Source of the DNA: Amoebophrya sp. A120
Taxonomy: Eukaryota > Sar > Dinophyceae > Syndiniales > Amoebophryaceae
Assembly: GCA_905178155.1 (NCBI GenBank)
Contig: CAJINV010000008.1
Coordinates: 248,001 to 312,000, forward strand
Direction: 5' to 3'
DNA length: 64,000 nucleotides
Shown one piece after another: positions 50,304-60,094 of the stretch. The notes beneath the pieces are model-generated. The model searched no databases. It was not told where the DNA came from and was given only the letters and a program-made list of their open reading frames with translations. How positions within the stretch are numbered: the first letter of the stretch is position 1; each line of letters begins with the position of its first letter. Position numbers and translations under genes: made by a program.

Positions 50304-52820
50304 TCACTCATCGTTCAGCCAGAATTGCTTCTTCTTTCCTCCGATCTGTTCGCGCTTCGTGAGGTCAAAGTGTTCCCGAAATCGCTCGGCGTCAACGAAT
50401 CCTGCGTCCATCTTCCACAATGGGTTCACGAAATCCTCCACATCCGCGGCTTCCTGCGCATCCTCCTCGACGCCGGCCTGCTTCACGAGAATCCGCTTCA
50501 GTAGACAATCGTGGAATCCGCTAAGCATCCCGGATCGAATCTCGTCCAGAGAAGAAAAGGGAAGACACAAGGATGTCGCGGACGAGTCCTCCTGTTGCAG
50601 TTCTTGTCTCTCCTCTGCTATTGCTGAACCATCTGCATCTGTAGGTTTCTTGCTTGACAGTAGGGTCGTGCCGGGCGTTATTGTCATTTGATCGACAAGG
50701 TCGTCGACCAAATTCTGCTGCGCCGCAGAAATCTTCGTGTTGATTTTCGGGAAAGGCCACTCCCGCATATCTTCGCAGAAGGGCAGAAGCGACAGATACA
50801 ACACATACCGGTTCATTGGTGGAGGGGATGCGTCAGCAAGTAGTGCGTGACCACTTCCCGCACTGTTTCTCACGACATTACCGGTGGTCATCGGGACGTT
50901 GCTAGCGAAGGCCGGCGCGTGGCCACCACCGGCAACGTCTTGGTCTACTTCCCCCCCTGGCGCCACGAAGTCATCATCTAACTCGTCTGGTCCGTCGTCT
51001 TCGCCAGGTTGATAGGGGCGCTTTAGCGAGGAAGAGGACGCTGCTGCTGCACCTCCCCCAGCTGGAGGTTGCACACCTGGGCGATCATTTGTGGTCATCA
51101 TGGCTTGTAGACCCCGACCATCCAGAGTGGGATGAGGAAGATTTTTCCGTTCATTCTCCTTCTTTTTGCGTTGTTTTTCGTCGTGTTTGACCAAGACGGG
51201 ATTTCGTGCCGCCTCCAGGACCGCCAAACGCGGTTTGCTCTTGTCGCGTCCAACATAACGCACCAGCAGAGAGTGGTCCGTCTCGAGCATCTCCTTCGCG
51301 AGGCAGCTGAACAGCACAGCGTCACAATCTTTTTCGGGGATGACGTAGTCGGCCAGGCCGAGGTACCACTCCGGCTTGATAGTGTTGCTCTTCACGGAAC
51401 AAACGACCTCTAGGCATTTGGGCGCGCCGAAGTTGAACATGTGCAGGTCCGCCTCGCCGATGGGTACGATCTCCCCGCCGTACCAGAAACCCTTGATGAG
51501 CTCGGAGAAATCCACGTATTCCTCGGTGTCTTCCTTCTTATACACCTTCTCCCAGCGTGTGGTCACTCCCTCCGCCTGCACTGCCTTTTGTCGCTTCAGC
51601 GTCGGCACGAGCTTCTTCTGCGTTTTTGCGTAAATCCACACGGGCAACTTCAACTTTTTCGCTGGCTCCCCGTCTTCGTTGAAGTCAAGGCCGATCTCCA
51701 GGTCGCATTTCGTCTTTACCGTCGGCTTCACCTCGCGGAGCACGCGCAGGGCGCTCGAGAGCTGCTGACTTTTCACTGCCGCCGTCAACTCCACGATCTC
51801 CACGCCAAGTGGTGAAGCGTTGCTGTTGATCGCGTTCAGCGTTGCCAGAGAATGGCTACTCGCCTGTTGCCGGTACTTCTGCGAGAACAAGCCCCAGGCT
51901 GCACTCCCCTCGACGCCAAACGTGTTGGGCTCGTCGGCCGTGACAAACAGTTTGACCAGAATATTGAACTTGCGCAGTTGTGCAATGATGTTCTCGAACG
52001 CATCGTCACCAAACGCGGCGTCAACCGCTTCGGGGCCGCCCCAGCCGAGGGCCGTCGCTTTCGTCAGGAAGAAAACGATTTCGCTCCCGCTAGAAAACGT
52101 TTTGGCTCGCTTGCCGATGTGCTGCTCGATGAGCGTCTGCGCCAGAATCAATGCGTCGGTGACCAGGTCCGGGTTCCCGACGCTACTTCTTCCTGCTGCA
52201 TTCCGCTCTATCACGTTTACCTTCCGCACAGCGTCGCAGTCAATTTCCGCGACAATATGCGGATGCGCCCCCGTTGCTTTCGCCCGTTTGCCAGTTAGTT
52301 GCTGCTCGTCATTTGTTTTTCGCGGCCCGTAGGAGGCGACGAGCTGGGAAAGTTCCACCATGGCCAGGTTCTGGTACACATCGCCGACCAGCTCGGAGCT
52401 GTCGTTCGCCGGTAGCAGCTCCGCCTCGTCGCCGAGTTGGAGGTCAAGCCTGTCAATATTATCAGGACCACCGTCGTTATTGTTCTCGACTTCATTCGGG
52501 CTGAGCGCCAACGGGTTTGAAGTCCGGGCCGCTCCCACTTCCATCACGCCCACATCACTTGCTTCCGACACCATCACTTTGAGGCTGCCGGTTCCCAAAC
52601 ACTGCAACAGCTTCGAGCCCATGTACTCCACGGCGGCGTCCCGGAGGAACGCGTGCTGGTCTTCGGTCTCGGAGAGTACGTCGACACAGACAATGGACAC
52701 TTCCTTGCAGTGATTAGCGCGCTTGCACGCCGATGGCTCGTCTTGCAGAAAGTTCGACCCGGCAATAAAGGGCAGCCGGGCGGCTGAACTTGAAGAACTG
52801 CTGCTGCTGGTAGCCATCAT
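50304..52820 (-). CDS. XRCC5: Ku80 (DNA-end-binding subunit of the Ku heterodimer), 838 aa
   Basis: Ku70-Ku80 forms a ring that threads onto double-strand DNA ends and starts non-homologous end joining; it also acts at telomeres. The frame runs from ATG at 52820 in one exon. The N-terminal von Willebrand A-like domain starts at VSIVCVDVLSETEDQHAFLR and includes TDALILAQTLIEQHIGKRAK and SEIVFFLTKATALGWG. The DNA-encircling beta-barrel spans roughly residues 370-530, with YVDFSELIKGFWYGGEIVPI (close to the Ku80 pattern IxGFxYGxDIVP), KCLEVVCSVKSN, and LLVRYVGRDKSKPRLAVLEA. The arm region near 670 has YLSLLPFCEDMREWPFPKIN. The signature favours Ku80 over Ku70. The C-terminus is extended but ends KKKQFWLNDE and shows no acidic DNA-PKcs-binding tail. 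Low-complexity inserts are present (around residues 590-670). Confidence 0.9.
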   Translation of the reverse strand: MMATSSSSSSSSAARLPFIAGSNFLQDEPSACKRANHCKEVSIVCVDVLSETEDQHAFLRDAAVEYMGSKLLQCLGTGSLKVMVSEASDVGVMEVGAARTSNPLALSPNEVENNNDGGPDNIDRLDLQLGDEAELLPANDSSELVGDVYQNLAMVELSQLVASYGPRKTNDEQQLTGKRAKATGAHPHIVAEIDCDAVRKVNVIERNAAGRSSVGNPDLVTDALILAQTLIEQHIGKRAKTFSSGSEIVFFLTKATALGWGGPEAVDAAFGDDAFENIIAQLRKFNILVKLFVTADEPNTFGVEGSAAWGLFSQKYRQQASSHSLATLNAINSNASPLGVEIVELTAAVKSQQLSSALRVLREVKPTVKTKCDLEIGLDFNEDGEPAKKLKLPVWIYAKTQKKLVPTLKRQKAVQAEGVTTRWEKVYKKEDTEEYVDFSELIKGFWYGGEIVPIGEADLHMFNFGAPKCLEVVCSVKSNTIKPEWYLGLADYVIPEKDCDAVLFSCLAKEMLETDHSLLVRYVGRDKSKPRLAVLEAARNPVLVKHDEKQRKKKENERKNLPHPTLDGRGLQAMMTTNDRPGVQPPAGGGAAAASSSSLKRPYQPGEDDGPDELDDDFVAPGGEVDQDVAGGGHAPAFASNVPMTTGNVVRNSAGSGHALLADASPPPMNRYVLYLSLLPFCEDMREWPFPKINTKISAAQQNLVDDLVDQMTITPGTTLLSSKKPTDADGSAIAEERQELQQEDSSATSLCLPFSSLDEIRSGMLSGFHDCLLKRILVKQAGVEEDAQEAADVEDFVNPLWKMDAGFVDAERFREHFDLTKREQIGGKKKQFWLNDE

Positions 52821-53852
52821 CCTTTATTCGATAGAGGATGCTTGCGTTTAGGTTTACCTCGATATCTACTCCCTTCCCAATTTACTACTAATCTCAAAAC
52901 TAGTCGGGGATGAACGTGGGCCTTATATTAGTTGCGTCATGTCAACACACTCACACCCAAAGGGAAAGTAAATAGCATGCTACTAAGCATCAAAGGAATG
53001 TATGTTGATCGGTTTCGGTAAAAACCAGAAATAGCAGCACCAAAAAGAAGAATCAAAAATACGTGAACAGGTATCTCTGTGCTCGGATGACGGAAATCTG
53101 AGTCTCTGAAATTAGCGACACACATGATGATCATGCCGTATCCTCGCAGCAAATACATATACCGCAAATAAAGAGGATCGCGTCGTGAACACTTTCTTGT
53201 CCTCAGGCCGAACATGAACAATGAGCAAAGTCAAAGCAATACAGCGACCATGTGATCTTGTTTGCGAACTTTCGTCTTTCATGGGGAAGGGGAACACTTC
53301 AGTCCCTAGAATCGAAGTTTTTTTCCACTTGTACTCGTCGCTTCGACGGTTTCGTTTTTGTAGGGAGGATACTAGAAATGGAATCAATGTAGAAAACCCC
53401 TGATTCGCAGTTTTTAGGAGGTCCCTAAACTTTGTCTGTGGAAGTCGGTTTCTGTCGCTGGTATCGATATCGGTCTTCAGGTGGACCGCACTCGTTCATT
53501 GGGATCGGAAGCGTTATCCGGTTGATTGCAATTTCAAACCGTCTCATCTTGCGCCACGTGTTTGACTTGTTCTACGTAAAGTGATTCGGTTGCTATCTCG
53601 GTTTTGATTTTTTATTACAAAAACTACTTTTTTCTGGCTTCTTACGTATTTCAATTTGCAGACGAAATTGAAAAGCTGTGAGCTTCTTGTAGATACAACT
53701 ACATGGCGTGAATAGGGACCAGGAAGTGGTGGCGGAACAGGAGAAGCCCATCGATCCTAACCCTAGTATTCGTTGATGTTGTATGTACATGCAGCACAAT
53801 TCAAAACCAAATGGGAGGAGGGATGACGATGACGAGAAAGTACTTTTGGCTT
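52821..53852. other. 1 kb spacer between the helicase and Ku80 genes
   Basis: Only short frames. One minus-strand frame (52937-53221) has several hydrophobic stretches but no ATG context that convinces. Confidence 0.5.
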
Positions 53853-56800
53853 CTAATCCGCAGCGTTCTTGTTTTGCCAGAAGGATTTGCAAATCTTGAC
53901 CAACTCGTCATAGCCGGACTTCAGGATTTTAAATGCTTCGTTCGCGGCGTTCCACGATTCTTCGTCGCTCCTGTCAACCTTGTCCGGGTGGACCTCACGG
54001 GCGCGCAACCGATAGGCCTTCTGCAGCACGGTGTCGTCCGGGATGAAAAGCGTGTTGCCGCCGTCGTCTAGCCAGGTATCCGCGTCGATTCCGAGGCTGC
54101 GCAGCTGCTGGTAGCAGCGCGCGAACTCCGGACCACTCCACTTGACCACGCTCACGTGCGTTTTGTTCATCTTGGCGTTGGATTCAGCAGGAGTTGTGTA
54201 GTTGTTGAACCCGAAAGAACTGCCGCGCCACCCGTAATTATTTCCCTTGCCCATTCCTTTCGCGTTTCTCTGGGCCCACCAGGCAGGAGTGCCGTCCGCG
54301 GGGGCTTTGTATGGGAAGCGCTTCGGGTATTTCGTCAATCTCGGGTCCTTGCTTACATTACCATTAGATGAAGAACCGGCACCACCCCCGAAGCCCGATC
54401 CTGCTTGACCGGGGTTGTAACTCCATCCAGAGTGCGCATTTTGATGGCCGAAGCCTTGACGTTCGTCGCTCGCGCTGCTAGAGTAGAAATTGTTGCCTGC
54501 GTTATTGTCGTGTTCATCAAAGAACCAGTTGTACCATGCGCCCGATTCGAAAAAATCGCCGCCAACACCGTGCCGGTTGTTACGGCCAGAAGACGTTGCA
54601 GGACCGACCCCGAGGTCAATGAACTCAAAGTGGTCCCTGAGATTTGGATTTTTTTGCAGAGCGGCTTCGGGGTAAAAGATGGAGCTCGGTTCCGCTTCGT
54701 AGCCGGCGTACCACTGTTCCAAAGAGACGACAAAGCATTTCCGTTGCGCGCGCGTAATGGCAACATGCATGAGGCGGCACTCTTCCCCGAAGTGCATGTC
54801 CAGCGTGTCACTGTCGGGAAACTCGGTTGGCTTCTTTTTCGGCGCTTTCCCTTCGACGTGCTTCACGGGCTTCGGCTTGTCGTCCGCACGATAAATCGTC
54901 GGGAGGAAACCCTCGTTGAGGTGCGGAATGAACACATACTTCCACTCCCGGCCCTTTGCTCGGTGAATTGTGCTGATCGTGACCTTATTCTCGTCCTTCT
55001 GCTTAGCACTGGGATCTTTTTTGTCGTCCATCTGGGCTGCGCCGAGATACTCGCGAATCGCTTCCTCGCCGCGTGCGTAATTTTCTTCTACCGGCTTGGT
55101 TCTTTCCTCGAGACCTGGCCCCTGACCGAAAAGCACAAGGCCCTGCTCCTGCAACAATCCGAAATCCTTTGCGTGCTGCACAATCTTTTTCACCCGCCTC
55201 TCAAATGCGTCTTTCTTGCGCTGCAGACGCTCTTCCTCAGCGTTCAGAGGCCGGCCGTCCGGGTGGGTCTTTGGAGTTTTTTCTGCCTTCTTTCGACGAC
55301 CTGTCGATGACCCAAAGTTCTGGCTTCGATTTTCACCAGCACCAGCAGCCCGCTGGCTGGGGCTGCCTCGTTGGTCCTTTCTGCTTGAACCGATATTGAA
55401 AGTCACTTTCTTTCGCGGAGTTGTTGCTGCGCGCCCGCCCGGAGGAGAAGAACAAGCTGCGCGTTGATTCTGGCTGGACGCTCCGGTCGTCCTATCAGCG
55501 CCAGCGCTGGGGCCTCCGCGCTCTGACATTGCAGGCGAGCTATCGAAATCCAGATCGTCCCGCGCAGCATCGGACATCTCCGACGCGTCTTCTTCCCCCG
55601 CGGAACTCTCACCCGACGAAGACGACACTTCGGCCCCTTCCGATTCATCTGCAGCGGCCTTCTTCGACTTCTTACCGCCTCCGCGTCCCGTAGTTTTTTG
55701 CACATGGCTGCTCGCCTCAAGGTAGTTGGTTTCTTCAATCACGAGCTCCATCAACTCGTGCGCCGCGGCCCCGCGCAGGTTCTTTTGCGCCATCTGTTGC
55801 CTTCCCTTCTTGACGAGCTCCATAAAGGCCGTAAGGCCCCTGCGATAGGACGGCTTCAACGCTTCTTCCGGGTTCGTCAAGAGCCGGTCTGCCGCTTCAA
55901 ACATGGATCCACCACGGCCTTCTCTTTCCGCCTTTAGTAGAGAGGTGAAAACGTTACCCAGGCCCCGCGGTGGCTCGTTCATCACTCGCTGGAACGCAGC
56001 ATCGCTGTCGGGGTCGACAAAGAGCTGGAGGTAGGCAAAGAGGTCCTGCGCTGCTGCGTGCTCCAGAAAGCTAATTCCGCCGAGAATCTTGTACGGAATG
56101 CCGATGTCCTTCTGTGAAAAAACATCTTCAAACTTGTCGTAGCTCCTGGCCTGAATTCTGCCAAACTTGAAGTTCCGCAGCAGAATGGCAAAATCCGCGT
56201 ATCGCACAGGTCCTGGACGACCGTTGTCCGCCCCCGACGAGGAGGAACTCTTCGAGTTTGCTTCCTCCATCGTTTTCTTGATCAACTCGGCGACGTGCTT
56301 TGCTTCCGCATCGATGTCGGCGACCCGGTAAAAACTGACGGGCTCCTTGACACTACCTTCCACCGACTTCTCGAGCCCGAAAGGATTTCCGCACGAGCGC
56401 AACACACGCACGTCCGCCCGGTCTAAGACCGCCGCCGCCACCTCCAGGATGCTCTGCGTGGAGCGGTAGTTGTCTTCGAGCTGAACTTCTTTCGTGCTGG
56501 CAAAAGTATCCTTGAACCGATTGAAGGTGTTTGGGTGCGAGCCCGCGAAGGACATGATCAATTGGTCGCTGTCGCCGACGGCCGTGATCTTCCCTGCGTT
56601 ACCCTTCGCCTGGGAGAGCAGTTCCAGAATCTCGAGCTGCACAATGCTGGTGTCTTGGTACTCGTCAACAATTTTGTAGCAGAACCGGCGCCCCACCGCT
56701 TCCCGAATGTCCGCGAAGTTTGCCAGCAAGTAGTGTCCGTTCAGCAGAATGTCCGTGAAGTCCATGGCGCACAGCTCCCGCATTCGCTCAAGATAGAACT

Positions 56801-58829
56801 GGAAGGCAAACCTCTCCCTCGTGCCATTCGCGAAGTCTTTCGGGGAATACCCTTTCGTCTTCTGCGTGCTGATCCAGTGTCGCTGGGACGTGACCTGTTG
56901 GAAATTGAAGTTCTTGCCGAATTTCACTTCCGCAGTTGGTTTCCTTTGCTTTTTTTCCTCGTGTCTAGCTAGTTGAGGATTCCGCAACTTTCGCATGTCG
57001 TAGAGCAAGCAGCCACGAAAGCGTCTCCGCCACTCGGAGGTCGCGTTCAGGGCGTAAGCGGTCCTACCGTTGATGAAGTCCACGGGCGCTGGCGGTTGCT
57101 TTTTGCCTCTCGTCGACGTGCCCGGCGTTGTTGTACCTCTTTGGGAAGCTCCAGCTGCAGCTGCCCCGGTGTTCATTTTCCGTCGCTTTCCCGTTGCCTG
57201 GGAGGACTGACGCTCACCTGCGGTAGTGCCGGTCCTACTGTCCTCGGCGTTTCCATCTCCTCCCGCTCGCGGCGTATCCGCGTTGCCCATCAGATCAGAG
57301 ATCACGGAAAGAACACTCGTCTCGCGCTTCAGGGTTTTCTTTGCTCCTCGCGTCGTGTTGTTGCCGCTGGCGTCTCCGTTACCGGTGGTGCTGCCCGCAC
57401 CCGCTGCTGATGCGGCCTGTTTCTGATTGGACGATGCCGTCGATGCAGCGGGAGCCGCTTTAGCAGGAGTTGGCTCGTTTACGTTTGCTTTACCTTGTCC
57501 TCGCTTCTGCTCAGCTCGCCCGGCGAACATGGTCATGACGTCGCAGCCGCGAAGCTCGTGCCTTGATTGCACAAACTCGTTGAATCTCTCCGCGTCCTTT
57601 TTCTGCACCAGCACCGGATTCTTTTCTTTGCGCACCAGCTCACCGGCCCGGTCAATGCAACTCTGATACATGTCGGGATACGTTGCCTTTGCCATGTCAA
57701 GCAGTTCTGACCAAGTTTTGTACTTCTCGGATTTGGCTTCCACCGGAAAGAGGTACCGACTCAACTCGGTCCGCCCAACCTCAAAGCCATGCTCGAGCAT
57801 ACCCTCCTCGACGATTGCTTCTAGCGCCTTTTCGTTTGCCATTATGCTTGGGCGCTTGGAGTACAGTCTCCTGTTTGTTGACGAAGATGTTGTTGTTGAT
57901 GGCGCAGGAGCGGAGGACGGGGTAGGAGCAGCCGCGCCGCTATTAACACCAGCAGCGAAAGGCTGCTCTAAATCAGGAATCGCCGCGTCGCCAACAGTCT
58001 CGGGCTGTGATGCGACGGGGCCATGTTCCTGGTCATCTGTCTGGTCGTCCTCTTTGTAGCTTTTGAAAGCCCCGAGGCTTCTGGCTGGAATACGATCCCA
58101 GAAGGCGGCCACCACCAGATTGGCAAGCTTGTGCAAGGTGCAGAACATGAGCTGCCCCTTGATGCTAGGAATCAGCTTGGTGGTCCGCTCCCGCATTTCA
58201 TCCGCCGCCGTGTTCGTGTAAGAAACGCATAAGATGCGGCTGGGAGGAATCAGCCTCTCTTCGATCAGGTATCGTAAACGCCTCGTGACCAACGTCGTTT
58301 TTCCCGTTCCTGCTCCCGCTTTCACCAGCAATGGTTTTCCCGGGTCCGCCAACGCAGCCTCGAGCTGTTTCGCGTTCAAGTCACTGTTTTTTTGCGAGCC
58401 GCCGTCGCTTGGCGAGGACGCGGATGGCCCAGGAGGATGGGAAGAATCAGAACTTCGCGGCACACTGACTATCGGCAGCAACCCGCCAGAGGAGGCCACA
58501 CCAGACCCATGATCTGCAGGCCGAGAAAGCTGGTCGTCGTCTCCTGATGAAATCCCTAGCTTCATCCTGTCCCGTTTGGCCATGAGCCGCGCAATCAAAC
58601 TTTCCGTGTCGGACGGCTGCGAGCTGAGGTTAAAAGTTTCTCGCATTGGCACTTCTCGCAAGAATTGCTTATCTTCGACGACGTTGACCTTGTACTGCAA
58701 CCTGAGCGTATTCTTAACGCTGCTGTCGAATCGCTTTTCCGCAGCCGTGAAGTCTTGCGTTGCTCCTGAACCAGACACATCCGAGCGATTGGCCATCTTC
58801 GGATACGCTGAGGGCATCGCTGTCGCCAT
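53853..58829 (-). CDS. UvrD/PcrA-type SF1A DNA helicase fused to a C-terminal J domain, 1658 aa
   Basis: A 3'-5' ATP-dependent DNA helicase of the UvrD/PcrA/Srs2 group. The first ATG of the frame is 58829. Helicase motifs in order: Walker A KAGAGTGKTTLV near residues 170-180; Ia SYTNTAADEM; II VDEYQDTS near 720; III AVGDSDQLIMSFAGS; IV EDNYRSTQSIL; V STIHRAKGREWKYVFIPHLN; VI EECRLMHVAITRAQRK near 1353. Two big Ser/Ala/Gly-rich inserts split the fold (about 280-600 and 1060-1200), so it is over twice the size of bacterial UvrD. The last 90 residues are a J domain: FIPDDTVLQKAYRLRAREVH-PDK near 1615, then NAANEAFKILKSGYDELVKI, with HPD intact. It should recruit Hsp70 to a helicase, perhaps to strip or remodel protein-DNA complexes; that role is inference. 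No intron is needed. Ku80 lies about 1 kb downstream on the same strand. Confidence 0.93.
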   Translation of the reverse strand: MATAMPSAYPKMANRSDVSGSGATQDFTAAEKRFDSSVKNTLRLQYKVNVVEDKQFLREVPMRETFNLSSQPSDTESLIARLMAKRDRMKLGISSGDDDQLSRPADHGSGVASSGGLLPIVSVPRSSDSSHPPGPSASSPSDGGSQKNSDLNAKQLEAALADPGKPLLVKAGAGTGKTTLVTRRLRYLIEERLIPPSRILCVSYTNTAADEMRERTTKLIPSIKGQLMFCTLHKLANLVVAAFWDRIPARSLGAFKSYKEDDQTDDQEHGPVASQPETVGDAAIPDLEQPFAAGVNSGAAAPTPSSAPAPSTTTSSSTNRRLYSKRPSIMANEKALEAIVEEGMLEHGFEVGRTELSRYLFPVEAKSEKYKTWSELLDMAKATYPDMYQSCIDRAGELVRKEKNPVLVQKKDAERFNEFVQSRHELRGCDVMTMFAGRAEQKRGQGKANVNEPTPAKAAPAASTASSNQKQAASAAGAGSTTGNGDASGNNTTRGAKKTLKRETSVLSVISDLMGNADTPRAGGDGNAEDSRTGTTAGERQSSQATGKRRKMNTGAAAAGASQRGTTTPGTSTRGKKQPPAPVDFINGRTAYALNATSEWRRRFRGCLLYDMRKLRNPQLARHEEKKQRKPTAEVKFGKNFNFQQVTSQRHWISTQKTKGYSPKDFANGTRERFAFQFYLERMRELCAMDFTDILLNGHYLLANFADIREAVGRRFCYKIVDEYQDTSIVQLEILELLSQAKGNAGKITAVGDSDQLIMSFAGSHPNTFNRFKDTFASTKEVQLEDNYRSTQSILEVAAAVLDRADVRVLRSCGNPFGLEKSVEGSVKEPVSFYRVADIDAEAKHVAELIKKTMEEANSKSSSSSGADNGRPGPVRYADFAILLRNFKFGRIQARSYDKFEDVFSQKDIGIPYKILGGISFLEHAAAQDLFAYLQLFVDPDSDAAFQRVMNEPPRGLGNVFTSLLKAEREGRGGSMFEAADRLLTNPEEALKPSYRRGLTAFMELVKKGRQQMAQKNLRGAAAHELMELVIEETNYLEASSHVQKTTGRGGGKKSKKAAADESEGAEVSSSSGESSAGEEDASEMSDAARDDLDFDSSPAMSERGGPSAGADRTTGASSQNQRAACSSPPGGRAATTPRKKVTFNIGSSRKDQRGSPSQRAAGAGENRSQNFGSSTGRRKKAEKTPKTHPDGRPLNAEEERLQRKKDAFERRVKKIVQHAKDFGLLQEQGLVLFGQGPGLEERTKPVEENYARGEEAIREYLGAAQMDDKKDPSAKQKDENKVTISTIHRAKGREWKYVFIPHLNEGFLPTIYRADDKPKPVKHVEGKAPKKKPTEFPDSDTLDMHFGEECRLMHVAITRAQRKCFVVSLEQWYAGYEAEPSSIFYPEAALQKNPNLRDHFEFIDLGVGPATSSGRNNRHGVGGDFFESGAWYNWFFDEHDNNAGNNFYSSSASDERQGFGHQNAHSGWSYNPGQAGSGFGGGAGSSSNGNVSKDPRLTKYPKRFPYKAPADGTPAWWAQRNAKGMGKGNNYGWRGSSFGFNNYTTPAESNAKMNKTHVSVVKWSGPEFARCYQQLRSLGIDADTWLDDGGNTLFIPDDTVLQKAYRLRAREVHPDKVDRSDEESWNAANEAFKILKSGYDELVKICKSFWQNKNAAD

Positions 58830-60094
58830 GTTTCCACTCTTGGGCGATGTGGAGTTCAACAATCACGGAATATCATCATCATCATCATCTATCCTCCACC
58901 TGAACAGGTCACTATTAAAAGTCTACGTGGTAGATATGAGCGTCATCTTCTTCCTCCTCTGCTCACGACCTACCATCAAAAAGATAATGCTGTATGAGTA
59001 GGACAATGAATGACTTAGCATTTCTAGCTAGATAACACATACACCTGAGATATCTCGGGCTACTGACTGTTTTCTTTCGATGGTTCAATCGCGATTCCCT
59101 TGGTAGAAAAACAAACCACAATAGGAATAGCACACCATCCTTTATTGATTTTCATTTTGTACGTAATAATTCGAGACGATCGAGAACAAAGCACTCAAAT
59201 AATGTAATCGAGAAGATGAAGAGGATCGATTTCCGTTTCTGCGCCGCCATAAAATTTCCATCTGGCACTCACGAGAACGAGGACGGTAAACCGACACGTC
59301 GAAAGTCCAACGAGCTTGCACGTCAAGTACCGACACAATGGACTGCAACCAAGAGAGGAAACAGCAACAAAAGAGTCGTGGTGAAGTGAAGAAATCGTAC
59401 ATGAAGCACTGGGCCTCATTCAAGTTTTTTCGCGACAAGACATATGAAATCCATGACGAGACGTCGCTGTGTTTCTATTGCCTCGGAACCACGCAACTGG
59501 ACGCAACCACCCTTGGAGATCCCCCTCTTGCAGGCAAGCCCAGCAGTTCTAGCTAGTGCTCGCTGGTTCTTGGCTCTTCTTTTCTTGCGGCAGTTTCTTT
59601 ACTTTCCAGATTCTTACAGATTTTGGTCACAGCATTCTTCAACATCAACAGCATTGAAAAAAAGCACCAGGGGCGGGTCTTACTTCGCCGAGTTTTGCGA
59701 AAGAAAGCACCAACAAACAAGACTCTGAAGCTCAAACAAGCACCGTCCCCGAGTTGGCTCGCGTTTTGCAATTATACCGGTCGAAACTATTCAATGTAAA
59801 ATTGAATTCATCGTGAGGTTTAGGTTTTTCAATTCTTACTCTTTTTCTAGTCCTACTAAAAGCTGGCGCAGCATCATATAGTAGCTTCATTCTTTTTTGG
59901 AATTCATCCGAGGACGATGTTGTAATTGTGTAGTCATTATATTTCAGATTTGTTTTTCTTTTTTTGTGGTCGTTGGTCGAAAACCACGGCGATAAAACCG
60001 GAGGCCTCTATGTACTAGTTCCATGCGCGCCGCTTCCTGTCTCAAGTCTATGAGATAACGAGGAGTCTTCGATGTGACGAGGAACTGCTCTCTA
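58830..60094. other. 1.3 kb intergenic
   Basis: It holds one plus-strand candidate (59338-59556). The GATGAT repeat directly upstream of the helicase start (58871-58890) is the only local peculiarity. Confidence 0.45.
59338..59556 (+). CDS. Plus-strand small hypothetical protein, 72 aa
   Basis: ATG at 59338: MDCNQERKQQQKSRGEVKKS, then YMKHWASFKFFRDKTYEIHD, a Cys pair (LCFYCLG) and a Ser-rich end. The composition is protein-like (aromatic and charged residues). It runs against the general direction of the window and no family is recognised. Confidence 0.27.
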   Translation: MDCNQERKQQQKSRGEVKKSYMKHWASFKFFRDKTYEIHDETSLCFYCLGTTQLDATTLGDPPLAGKPSSSS

